Shown one piece after another: positions 1-10,583 of a stretch of DNA of 64,000 bases. The stretch is from Turritopsis dohrnii (Eukaryota > Cnidaria > Hydrozoa > Anthoathecata > Oceaniidae). Positions within the stretch are counted from its first letter, which is position 1. Each line of letters starts with the position of its first letter. Both the position numbers and the translations under genes were made by a program. The notes under the pieces were generated by a model that saw only the letters and a program-made list of their open reading frames with translations, was not told the origin of the DNA and searched no databases. Location: positions 1,240,001-1,304,000 of the forward strand of contig BQMF02000047.1 of NCBI GenBank assembly GCA_027922465.2, in the 5' to 3' direction.

Positions 1-791
1 TATTTTACAACTTGAAGCATCTTTAAAAAACTTAACTAAAACAAAAAAAAACATTATAGAGGAACCTCGTCACGTACATTACGATGCTTATGTGAAAGGT
101 ACTTCACCATTGATAATGTTTTAATACATATTTCTATTTAATTAAGACTCCTCAGTGTTTTATGCCCTGGTTTCGTAAATCTTTCCTCTGTCGTTGCAAC
201 CGGAATTGTAAATAGATCTTCAAATCAAATTCATCAGAACAATGGTGGAGAGATTTACGAAATAGTTATTTCTTCGCATATTTTCATTTTAACGAAGCTT
301 TATAAAAGATATTTTTTATGTTTTAGTGCATATATGTCTCCTTATCTCCGAAGTGCTTTTCTTCGTTGCTCAAGTTGATGTATCTTTTATACTTCTCCTT
401 TAAAATGAAATATACATCAGAATTAGCGATGGCAATCGATATGCTCTCCATCATTGTTCAAAAATTATTTTTTTTTGTATAACCAGCAGTTTTGATTTTT
501 TAAATGTTAGAGACGTATAAAGAAATCGAAATCGGCACAACAATTTATTATAAAGAAGAAATAATACTTCCTTAATGAAAAAGAAGAATAAAACTACGTC
601 ATCAACATAAGTGGTGACTGAAATTTTAGAATAATATAATCATCTTGAACATAAACGTTGCTACATGTCGCGAAGTGACTTTCTTTTACTTGACTGTCTA
701 TTAGTATATTGTGAAGTGAAAAAAAGAAACAAACACACCTGATGTATTTAACGAAAATAAATAGAGAATGGCTCGTTAATCTATATTCTAA
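1..791. other. Intergenic, no gene seen
   Basis: AT-rich sequence with no open frame of useful length and no recognisable exon. It ends where a 16-bp inverted repeat (792-807, partner 3009-3024) begins. Confidence 0.6.
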
Positions 792-845
792 TACGCGCTG
801 TGCATCCAGTTTTTAGTTTAGAGAGTGAATGTTTTGGGTCGTTTT

Positions 846-925
846 TCACGGTCAAAATCTTCTTAATCATGGTCATATAGCGGCAGTTAGACCGCGCATG
901 ACACATTCACGATTAGTATAAGCGG
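846..925 (+). repeat. Dispersed repeat, 5' segment (second copy at 29133-29212)
   Basis: The block running from GGTCAAAATCTTCTTAAT through GTCATATAGCGGCAGTTAGA to CACATTCACGATTA is nearly identical to 29133-29212 inside a FIGNL1 intron. At the second copy it is followed by the body segment also seen at 2596-3390, so these are probably pieces of one repeat family. Confidence 0.7.
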
Positions 926-1292
926 AAACCCTCACAGCGCATTTGATCGTTCAAATGTTTTGATTGTTTGCAAGATCAAGAAGCGATAGCGTTGACGTTC
1001 GTTTGCCAGCAAGTTTTCATTTGGTATTATGAAAAAGAGGTAATGAAACATACAAGAGTAAGAAATCTCAAGACAACGAAGTTAGTAACGAAAGTATTGC
1101 ACGAAGATTTATTAATGTTTTTAGGGTAAGTACGCTCTTGAACTTTTTTTGTTTGTTTTGTTTTTCTTATAATATAAATAGGGTTGCTACACCATCACTT
1201 CTTCTTTAGGGAAGACCAATAAAAACAATGAAGTTTGAAGAAATGAATTTTAAATCATGACGTTCTGGGTTGGTGAAGAACAATATTCTATA

Positions 1293-2380
1293 TTAAAGGA
1301 GTGGTTCGGTAAAAAATCGAAAATCTGATCTTAACAAATTTGAATTCTGCGTATTTTATTTACTAGGAAATATATTTTCTTTCTTTTAAAAATTAACTCA
1401 TGTCCTTTCTAAACAAATTTTTTTAACAATGCACTATATCTAATTAAATATTCATGACATCACTCGCGCACCTTCGAAAAAAAAAATCAAGTATAAAGAC
1501 AGAATTAGAAGTATAGAAGAGTTGTTTGCGATTGAAAGAAGCGTTTATAGCAAAATAATCAAACTCGAAATTCAAGATGCCTTGGTGTGTAGCAGTAGGA
1601 TGTAACAAAAATACGTTTAAAGTTACCCGAAATAAAGACGTAACATTTTTCTCAATGCCAAAAGATGAGCATTTAAAGCAGAAATGGTTAACTAACATTA
1701 AAAGGGAAAATCTGCCAAAACATCCAAAAATATGTTATCTTCATTTTGAACAGTTTTGTTTCAAAAGAGATTTACAGGTAAGAAGGAAAAAGGAATTCAA
1801 GCTACTCTTTATCAAGTAAAGCTAAGTTATAAATCCAAATTTTTTATGCAAATCGATTTCTTTTATATTTCACGAGCTTCTACAAAAGCCACTTCAACGC
1901 ATGTCGAATGATGATGCTTCGTTTATTTCCATTTTCGTCTTCATAAGGTGATGAACTTGAAATCTCTTTTTCTGGCTAAAACATATATAAGGACTAAAAC
2001 ATTCCATCATTTTTCTGAGCCTCTCCTTCTGAGTCTGCCTCATTTCCACTAGAACGCCCATCTTGGTTTAAAAAGTTTTCTTCTGTGTAACTTTCTTCAT
2101 CTGACGTTTTTCAGAAATCATTTATAAACCTTGTGGAACACTTTTTCTCTTTTAACTTCACACACAAACATCTTTAAAAAAATAAATGAAAGTGCTGGTG
2201 TGACGTCAGCAAAAAGGTACAGATAAAAGCAGTTTAAAAGAACATGAAAAGATCAAGCTTTTAATAGGGTTTATGAATAATTGATGAAGTTTGTTTACAG
2301 GATTTTGAATTTGTTACGTAAAATGAATAACTATTGGCAAATTTTAAAAATTTCATTTTTTAACCGAACCACTCCTTTAA
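1293..2380 (+). mobile_element. Small Kolobok-like element with a THAP exon
   Basis: The left end reads TTAA then AGGAGTGGTTCGGT (from 1297). The right end is its inverted complement, ending AACCGAACCACTCCT at 2376, followed by TTAA (2377-2380). TTAA flanks plus a THAP domain are the hallmark combination of Kolobok transposons (family knowledge), which is why this class is preferred over P elements. The body is 1,080 bp and lacks room for a full DDE transposase, so it is non-autonomous or internally deleted. An internal GTGACGTCAGCAAAAA (2200-2215) recurs in the second element at 6490-6505, linking the two. A TA duplication with longer TIRs (1291/2382) is an alternative reading. Confidence 0.65.
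1577..1819 (+). CDS. THAP zinc-finger domain protein fragment (element-encoded)
   Basis: The 80-residue frame begins at ATG 1577. Residues 1-67 form a C2CH THAP zinc finger, a sequence-specific DNA-binding domain: C4 and C9, then C53 and H56, with the conserved W37 and a core around F24-F25-x-M-P. After residue 67 there is a strong donor (CAG|GTAAGA at 1777/1778), so residues 68-80 are probably intron read-through and the true exon is 1577-1777. In Kolobok and P transposases, the THAP domain binds the element ends. No catalytic exon follows before the right terminus at 2376. The fragment may therefore be a DNA-binding remnant or part of a transcript that splices outward. Domain call is secure; function is inferred. 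Confidence 0.7.
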   Translation: MPWCVAVGCNKNTFKVTRNKDVTFFSMPKDEHLKQKWLTNIKRENLPKHPKICYLHFEQFCFKRDLQVRRKKEFKLLFIK

Positions 2381-2595
2381 TATCCAACCTTAGCTTCGTA
2401 AAAAGAAAATCACTCGAAGGTATTAATTTGTTTTGACACGTTTACGACTTACGGGTTTGGCTTTTCAAAATAGCAAAATAGCTTCTGTTTACCTTGGATC
2501 ATGGGTTCCAGCCATTTTAATCTTTCTGTTGTTTTCATGTGCGCACAATTTATTTCTATGTCGTATCGTGAAAGGATTTAATATGAGTATTTTTT

Positions 2596-3390
2596 ATGTG
2601 TTTCAGATCTTCCGAGTAAAAAGATGCTTATGATGTGCAGTGTTGACAATGAACAGGTAAAATGCTTTATCTGGAATACCTACAGAGTTTTTAATTAAAA
2701 GGGTGAGGAGTACTTTTTTCCATTTTGACGTTACATTTTTTAATCGCGGGGAACCATTGCATTGCATATTGAATCGTACAAGGCGCTTTTCGAGAATTAC
2801 ATTTTTGATGGTCCGCGCAGGGCTGTGATGTTTGATCGCCAACATCTCAGTAACGGTTACTGTATTTTTCAAATCAGTTGGATGTACTTTCTCAACATCG
2901 TTCCGTGATTAAAATTTTTGTAGCCATTTTTTGAGACGTCATTTTAAAAATCAAAACACGTAAAATATTTTACACAAGATGCAATTTATTTTAGAGAGTG
3001 AAAATAGCGGATGCACAGCGCGTATATATTATTTTTGATGGGTTTCAGATTTTCCAAGTAAAACAATATTTTTTGTTCTACGCCCCAGTGTTGATTGCAA
3101 ACTTGGAAAAATGTTTTATCTAGGTTGTGTCTGTTTAAGTGGATCTTTAAAATCAGGGGAACCATCGCATTGCCTCCTAAATTAGACTCAAAGTTATTTG
3201 GAAAACATCTTTAAAACCTCTAAGAAAATAACTGGTAGTTTTATGGTCCGCGTTATTGACGAAGTGATGACTACAACACTAACGCACTTTCTGTTTGTCA
3301 TTTTGTAAATTAATTTTTCGACACCATTTTTGAGACGTCATTTTCAAGAATTAAAATCCATAAAAATTTTTTACACGGGTTACTAGTATT
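2596..3390 (+). repeat. Two diverged tandem copies of a ~445-bp repeat body
   Basis: Landmarks recur in the same order about 445 bp apart: GTTTCAG then TTCC(A/G)AGTAAAA (2600 and 3045), GGGGAACCATTGCATTGC (2747) versus GGGGAACCATCGCATTGC (3158), GGTCCGCG, and TTTTTGAGACGTCATTTT (2929 and 3327). A third copy at 29226-29622 has the same order and the same ending (ACCCGGGTTACT there, ACACGGGTTACT here). No coding potential was seen. Confidence 0.65.
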
Positions 3391-5712
3391 GTATAATACT
3401 TCATAACATTTATGAAAAGGTCTGTTCTAAAATCCGCCTTATAGTACATTATCGTTAAAAAATGTGCATTGTATGTCATTATTGCGTTAGCAAAATAATG
3501 CATAATGAATAATGCCCGCATTTTTTTAAGTCTGTTACGCTGAACGAAGTATCAAATAACTATGGCCTAAAGTGGTACATGATAAACTTAACTGTCTTTA
3601 AGTACTCTGGACATTTCATTGCATATAGCGGTCCTTGATTGAATTCAATACAATTTGATAAAATAAACTGGAGAGTGGTCAGGTGGGGTACAATGAAATT
3701 CTTGATTTTCCAAATTCGTCAAATTCACATGAGATTAATTAAAGGCCCTTAAAAATTTATGTTTTTTCTAATAGTAAAAACACTGAAAATACTTATATTA
3801 ATATTTCAAAATATTTGATTAAAAAATATAATTTTTGTTCATGAATGGTTTTCCTTGTATAATATTGAATCAACTCGACAATCCGCACAATCACTCTTAC
3901 AACAAATATAAGTCCAATGAAAATAATACTTACCGGATCATCGAATGTCTGGACATGACCAGAAATTTGCCGATGTGATTGGACCAATTGCTGAAAAAAA
4001 ATTACATTTATCTCATCTACAAAATTAAGATTAATAGGGTCCATAGTATTAAAAGAATATCAAGTACATTTCCTATTGGTTAGACCCTAAAAAGAAAAGG
4101 TTTTTGTAGTGATGTTGGAGAAAACTCTTTTGGGTTCCACAATATTGGCAATGACAAAAAACCCCAACTTAGGTTGAAATCACTGGAAAAGTTCGATTCA
4201 GACAGCCAATCTCATTTCAAGCTTCTATTTTCATGATGCTATTTTCATATCAGTATTAGGTGTTACAGGCACAAAGGGTGTTGCAACATCTATCTGCAAC
4301 ATTTAGAACATTATTACATTTAGAAACATCATTGACAAAGATCCCTTATTAAGAACTAATATATCAGGAAGATTATAGAAAATATATGAAAGAAAATACA
4401 AAGAGGCTGAAGATAAATGTATTACGAAGAAAACTATTTAAGTTGGGAAACATAGCCTGTAGTGTTCATTGGATTAGAAAACTTAAAGAAAATGATATGG
4501 AAAAGAAAATAAGGGTAAAAAGTATATGAAAAATGCCGTAAATGAAGAAATCAATTGCACCAAATGACAACAAAAGCAACCAAACAAGACAAAAAGAGAT
4601 GAAAAGCATGAAAACAAAACTCCAATCCTAGGATGTAAAGATGATTTGACAATCAAGAAACTTACAAAAACACAAGTTCTTAGAACATTTTCATCAGAGA
4701 GCGTCTGTTGAGAAAATTATCTAATAAAATCCACAAGACATTTCCACAATCAAAGCTTCTTAGGTATTTATTTTATTGTAACTTACAATTTTGTAACTTT
4801 GTTAACTGGTAATAGATTGATGAATGACCTTGGCATGGTTTTGAAGAATGTAACGTTTGCAAAATAATATATAATGTGGAATTCACAATTGAAGATTTGC
4901 AATCCAGTAAAATTCATTTAGTAGGCAATTAATATTAACAAAACCTTTAATACATTTCTTTTGCATTGCACCTAAAATAGGCAATACTTGTCTTCTGTAA
5001 GAGATTAAATTTTAAAGGAAATTTGACTCATAAATAGAGTACAGTGCAAAGTATACTTTCTAATCAGTCTTTTCTTAATTTTGTGGAATTTATTTTTGTG
5101 TTTGAGACATCTTTAGCCATTTTTGCAGAATTCACCTTTGTGATTTAGGGTCAAAACTGCAAAAGTAAATTCTGCAATAACAAATTCCGCAAAAATTTCT
5201 TCAGCCAAAAATATGTTCCATTAAGGTAACCTTGGAGGTGATTTTATGTCATTTTATGTTATGTTCAGAAAGCCATAAATAAAGACCTCAAGAGATACTC
5301 ATTCCAATCATGAATCTGCAGCCAACAGTTAAACAAACAAGAAGAAGGTCCATTGGTTCATTAAATAAGGTTCGAATCCAGTGTATGTACTTTTGATAAT
5401 AAATAAATTTTTAATTCTAATTTACAGGTAGTACAAGTTTAATTATTGTCAACTCTTTGAGATAACCTTCATGGAATAAAATAATTATTCGAGGAAACTA
5501 TACAGTATTGAGTATTGAGCACTGTCTTCAACATTTGTTCACTTTACTTCATATTTGAGGAAACTAATGGGTTACATGCTATGTTGATCTTCACCAATTT
5601 TTGCCTCATTCTTAAGGTATACACGTAAAGATTCTTGAAAAACTTTTCTTTTAAGACGCTGAAACTTGACTTTTTGGTTAACAATTTAAATTTAAAGCAT
5701 TAAAACACCTGC
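3391..5712. other. Intergenic, one candidate exon only
   Basis: About 2.3 kb of AT-rich sequence. The only coding-like signal is the candidate exon at 3934-3990 on the minus strand (separate entry). No RNA gene or clear repeat boundary was found. Confidence 0.5.
3934..3990 (-). other. Candidate orphan exon (19 codons)
   Basis: On the minus strand a pyrimidine tract ending TTTTTTTTCAG leads into a 57-nt open frame reading QLVQSHRQISGHVQTFDDP, which ends at a consensus donor CCG|GTAAGT. Both splice signals are strong and the peptide has ordinary composition, unlike the surrounding AT-rich shadow frames. I do not recognise the family, and no neighbouring exon was identified. Confidence 0.35.
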
Positions 5713-6642
5713 TTAAAGGAGAATTAATGTCAGAAAAAAATGTCAATAATTTTTTTAAAAATCAATTCTTATATAAAAATAAGACATTGTGAAAATTTTT
5801 AGTTTGTTTTCGTTAATAATTACAGAGTAATAAAAGTTTAAACTTTTTTGAATGCGTCACAAGGTGACAGCTGTATTTTCAAGAATAGTTGTTCATTTCG
5901 TGTTTGTTCTGAATAAACTATTAACATGTATTATACAGTGTTTTGTTGTTGAAAATTTTGTTATTAATACAGCGTTCTCTACTGTAGCAACATGGCTAAT
6001 TGTCAAGCATTAACTTGTTCCAATAAAAGGGGTAGGACTAAAAGTGACCTGGAGAGACAATTTCGTATTTTTCCTTTCCCGATCCTATGAAAGAGAAATG
6101 TTGTGCTCATCAAAGACGGCAATATAATATTGGGACTGGCTTTACTATAAAAACTCATTTTAAAAGGCACAAGTAATACAGTTTATAGAAACCATGCATT
6201 TAGTTTTGATTTTCCACTTTTGAATGATCTTTGAGCATCATATAAAAATATTTCATATCACAAAAGAAGAATTTTATGATATACGTACTTTGTTATTCAT
6301 TTCTTTCATCATGGAAAATTTGTTCCTAAATCTGCAATAACAAATGAAAGCTATTTCGAGGACTTGTTGATTTGTTCAACATCAACACCTCAAAGTCTTA
6401 ATCAGATGTTATGCAGTTTACATTTTCAAGTTAAAATATTTTGAAATTTTTGTATTGCGCGTTCACAAACAGAAAACAGTAGTCACCTTGTGACGTCAGT
6501 AAAAAAGTCACGTGATATTTTAAAAGCTTATTTTAACACTATTAGAAGAATTTTAAAAATTTTGGGAAATGTCTTTCTTTTTCTACATGTGTAATGAGTT
6601 ATTTAATCAAAAGTTGTTTTTTTTTCGTTAATTCTCCTTTAA
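5713..6642 (+). mobile_element. Second Kolobok-like element with a decayed THAP exon
   Basis: TTAA (5713-5716) precedes AGGAGAATTAA. The inverted complement TTAATTCTCCT ends at 6638 and is followed by TTAA (6639-6642). The body is 922 bp. It shares the AGGAG terminus, the TTAA flanks, the internal GTGACGTCAGTAAAAA (6490-6505) and a THAP-coding segment with the element at 1293-2380, so the two are diverged relatives. A solo right end of the same type, GTTCTCCT then TTAA, lies at 15028-15039. Confidence 0.6.
5992..6176 (+). pseudogene. Frameshifted THAP-domain fragment
   Basis: ATG at 5992 opens a frame with the start of a THAP finger (MANCQALTCSNK, with the C-x4-C pair), then a basic stretch and FPF. 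The frame meets TGA at 6088-6090. Moving to the neighbouring frame just before this stop restores a plausible continuation (DPMKEK onward to a TAA at 6174-6176). It looks like a one-base frameshift in a dead copy. The second Zn pair is not clearly recognisable. It occupies the same relative place in its element as the intact THAP exon at 1577. Confidence 0.5.
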
Positions 6643-7455
6643 AAGAAAATTTTTCAAGAATCTTTATGGGTAAACCTTGGGTAAACCTTTAAAAGTAGCA
6701 TTATATTTGAGAAGCATTTGAATATGTCTCATCAATGTAAATACAACACTTGCTTTCACTGAAAATTTATACAGCTTATCCTTTCTGATACTTTGTCTGT
6801 CTTGACCTGGTATCCGTGCAAGTTGTTCACTTGAAAAGTCTATTCCAATGAAAAACTTTGGCATTGCTTCTGACCACGCAAAGTGTGGTTAAAGATTGTC
6901 TTGTGGAAGTGTGTTTAGGGCATAGAATTGTACTATGAAGGAGATCCTAGAGCATTTAAAAACCCCACACAACAGGCAAAATTAGCAGCAGACTTAGAAA
7001 CAAGTCTTGGTTATATAGCAGAATATGCTTATCACACTACCTTATTTGTAACCTCATCTTTATATTGTAAAGATGGCAGGCAAATGTTATGGTAATGTAC
7101 ACACTATAGAGGCCTGGTTTATAAAGGTTAGCATCTTTCAGGTTGATTTTCAAACTCAATTACTTATGGTCATGTAATGTAATGTTGATTATTAAATCAA
7201 CATAAAAATTCTGCACCAGAATCGTTAGGGGATGCCATTACACTTTCATTCATAATGTGAAGACCTGGCTTGTACCACAGATAAAACAATTTGTTCAGGA
7301 ACATATGCAGTGGCCATAGTGAATGAAGGTGAAAAAGTAATAAAAATTTTGTTCTACTCAAAAAAGGCATATAGAAAACAACTTGAATAGAAATTAATGC
7401 ACCTAACTACTGCTATGCATTGAGTAAAAGTTTTAATATATATATAATTATGTGA
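6643..7455. other. Intergenic with a short dispersed repeat
   Basis: No gene seen. A ~30-bp block at 6936-6966 (TGAAGGAGATCCTAGAGCAT onward) recurs at 48181-48211 with a few changes, marking a low-copy dispersed repeat. Confidence 0.5.
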
Positions 7456-7705
7456 TGCAGCGATGGTGTAGTGGTTAGTCGTTTGCAGTGTGAATGCTGT
7501 GAGTTGTGTACGATTCCAGTCATGTCGTAACTCAATACTCCACTCCAGTTCGCTTTTAAAGCAGTGTATCAGCCCATTAAGAGCCATCGACTGACTGCAT
7601 ACTGGCCTTCAGGCAAGTTAGAGCAATGTCATACGTATCTCTGGCGGTAAGTCAACTACGGGCCTGGCAGTGAACAAAATGGTTTGTGTGCGGTAACCGC
7701 ACATC
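7456..7705 (+). repeat. tRNA-derived SINE (candidate)
   Basis: A pol III internal promoter is recognisable: A box TGGTGTAGTGG at 7464-7474 and B box-like ACGATTCCAGTC at 7510-7521, spaced as in a tRNA gene. The flanking bases do not fold into a good cloverleaf and the B box is degenerate, so this is a SINE head rather than a tRNA gene. A non-tRNA body follows, up to a GCGGTAACCGC palindrome near 7690. The 3' boundary is approximate and no target duplication was found. Confidence 0.5.
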
Positions 7706-8348
7706 ATAAAAGTTTTAAAATTTTTGCCATATGTCAAAATAAGTGATAAAAAAAAGTGAATTTCAATAGTAATTATGTCTAGTCAGAAAACGAAATGCGG
7801 TACAGTTTTGTTACTTGCGCACAATCTTTTAACTTTAAAACGCCTCCCGGTACTCAAGGTATAGTGAGTGCAGCTAAAATTTACGCAAAATCTTCAAAGT
7901 TTGTAGTTGTCTCGCGATGATAACCTTTAGCGCATTGTTCTTAATTGATTATGATTCGTAAGGAAGGCTATTTTTATTTACCATTTCAATCTTTCACCCT
8001 AACCCTTTCAGAATTTGATTTTTATGAAATTTCTGTACGTAAATTTTACGAACGAAATCCACGAAAATTTACGCAATTTGTTTGTAAAATTTACGTAAGT
8101 AAATTTGCGTAAATTCACCGCGTAAATTTAAAATACATGTGCGTAAATTTAAGATTAATTACTTATATGATCTTAAGCCTGAAAAAAGAAGGATTTAAAC
8201 CTCGTTTCTAGGGCTTCATCTCTTTTCAATGCATAAACAAGTAAAGGTAACCTTGTTCCCAGGGCTACTTCTCCAATTTAAACTGAAGAAGCCCTGGGAA
8301 GAAGGTAGCAAAGAAAAAGGTATTGTCTTTTTTCTTTTGTTTTTCTTT

Positions 8349-9562
8349 TTATAATAATGCAGTTAATGCACGACGATCCATCTTTAAAACATTTTCATAA
8401 AAGTGTTTGATTTTACTATAGTCTTTCACCCTCATTTTTCTTCCTTTTAATGGTTCTACTTGTACTCGGCAAATGATGTTGTGCAATTGAAAGGGTGAAA
8501 TGTCAGGTGCTTGATTTTCTGGGTTAGACTGGAGTATGTCGGTTAATCCAAGTGGAGGTTGCAAACAACAATCTATTGATAAGCAATCTACGGGACCATT
8601 TTCCTCGTGCAAGAAACGTCTAACTGCTTTGCCGATGTATAGGTAGCTTTTACGGTTGGCTTCATAAATAACAGCGTACCATTTGTCTACGATGTCCTTT
8701 TCTGGTATTGGTGGAGAGATTGATTTCCAAAACTTTCCCAGACGTTCACCTTCGGTTTCGTATACGCTATCCTCATCTGAGTTTTCCATAATTTCTTCCT
8801 CTGTTTCCTCCATCAGTGATTGCTCGTCGTCATCACTGTCACTATCTTCCTCTCCATTTTCCGGTGCATCTTCTTTCTCATACTCAGCTGCTTTCTCTGC
8901 ATCGTTTTGCATCGTTTGGGTGTCTTTCTTTGTTGGCGTTTTCTTTGTGTTTTTCTGCTTTGTTTTCCTTTGATCTTTTCTCGTTTTTTTCATCTTCTCT
9001 TGCTCTTCCAGCTCCTTTATTCCTTCGAGGTACTCGCTGTCCGTAATGACTTTCGCTTCTCGATCGACTTTCTTTCTGGTCTTCTTTTCCTTTTGTTGTG
9101 GTCCCTTAAGTTTGTCAAGCACCAAGTCTTCAAACGATCTATTGGGTTTGGACTCTCTTTGCAAAGACCATTGAGCGACCCAAATGTAGCCTGGGACAGG
9201 TGCAGGTCTGGGTCCTAATGACTCTGATATCTTTTTTAGCTCCTCTAGGCTCATGGATGCTGTTGTAGTTGAGGTGCTTGATCTTGGTGTGGTTGGACTA
9301 GTGGCATTTGAAGGTTGAATTGGAGTGTAAGATGTTGGATTTGATGGTTGAACCGGTGTTGATGTACTTGAGGCATTTGGTGTTGATGTGCTTGGGGAGT
9401 TTGAATTGGACGCTGAAGACTGGTTAGTACATTCATTGATGTTTGGTAATGGAAGTGATTGCGAAGTAGTCTCTAAAGCTGTATGATAGTCAAAATCTTC
9501 AGGTCTTCCAAGATTGACAGTGTCGTATCCAGAGATTATTTGGGGACACCGCTTTGCTCATT
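8349..9562 (-). CDS. Second ORF of the pogo-like element, unknown function
   Basis: From ATG 9254 the frame gives 301 residues. Upstream it stays open to a stop near 9562 and encodes a Ser/Thr/Pro/Asn-rich stretch, so the translated region may begin upstream of 9254 after a splice. Visible parts: a Lys/Glu-rich charged segment (about 75-115 of the 301), a Glu/Asp-rich segment (about 125-165), then a compact region with W-Y-A-V-I-Y and Y-L-Y-I-G-K, and an ending ENVLKMDRRALTALL. No DDE or HTH motif is present. It lies just downstream of the transposase on the same strand. It may be a separate accessory protein or a C-terminal exon spliced to the transposase. I do not assign a function. Confidence 0.6.
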
Positions 9563-10583
9563 TCAAAATTTGCTTGTTTCAGCGTCACCCGAAGGCCCCA
9601 TGGTGAGGCCTGAGGGGCGAAAAATTTTTTATTTTTATGTGGTCTACATTGCTGGAAAATGCACTTCCATTCAGTATCATAATTATTACAGAAGACAGTA
9701 GGTTAACGTGCTCAATTGGCCCGTACATGGCATCCAAGACGTGGAATAATTAATCGTAATGTGAACGTACATGCTTATGTATACTCTCAAAGGTATTGAA
9801 GGAGAGTGAAGTAAGGGGGACGATTTAACCTGTGAACCCCAAACACAGGAGACTGAGTGCCTTTCTCTTTATACTTCATAATTTCACAAATGAATTTCGA
9901 ATGACCTGTATAAAATCTAATTCGTTCTACTTGTGGTTTCATATGTAAAATTGTGTATTATTTTTTCGAATACGAAATGGCGTTGATGCATCAGCTTTTC
10001 CCGAAAAGCTACAAAAAAACTCCGAAAATAAAGACAACTTGCAGTGACAAAAGATCAGAGTTCAATGCGCGTATTGATACTCGCACTATACGCATCGATC
10101 AATGCCTCGTAATCCTCATCAGTCAATTTTTCAGGGCCAACTAAAACGATCGCATTAATCGCGTGCACGAAAGATGAGTTGTGTATAAAGAAGCATTGAT
10201 TTGAAAAACATGTGCAACGAAAAGAAATACACAATGCAAGTTTTGTTTCTTTCAATAAATATATCACGCGCAACAAAAAGCAATGCAATGTTTTCTTTTT
10301 CGATAATATCACCTGCCTGCATGCAAAAACATTCGTCGTGACGCCATCGTTTAATAAGCAACATAGACGAATGAAAAATTAATTGTCACAGAGTGCACAA
10401 AATAGGTTGTAAATAAACTAATAAAGTTTTATTAGTTTGTTTAATGTTAGAAGGAATCTTTGTGAGTGCAGTTTTTTTTGTTTTTTTTTAAATTGTTATT
10501 TTTTATTTTGAAAAGTCAGAGTTTGGGCGCCTGAGTTTGGGCGCCGATACCGCACTCGCGGTATCAAATTCCCACTGGATACG

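Larger units (their letters stand above)
792..3024. mobile_element. Possible outer DNA element with 16-bp inverted repeats
   Basis: TACGCGCTGTGCATCC at 792-807 is repeated exactly in inverted orientation at 3009-3024. The interval contains the THAP-carrying element (1293-2380) as an apparent insertion, plus copies of a dispersed repeat. No transposase is visible, and the pairing rests on this one 16-bp match. It could be a non-autonomous element or two separate repeat ends facing each other. Confidence 0.35.

Noticed and set aside
5360..5385. GGTTCGAATCC resembling a tRNA B box
   Set aside because: No A box, acceptor stem or anticodon arm at the right distance.
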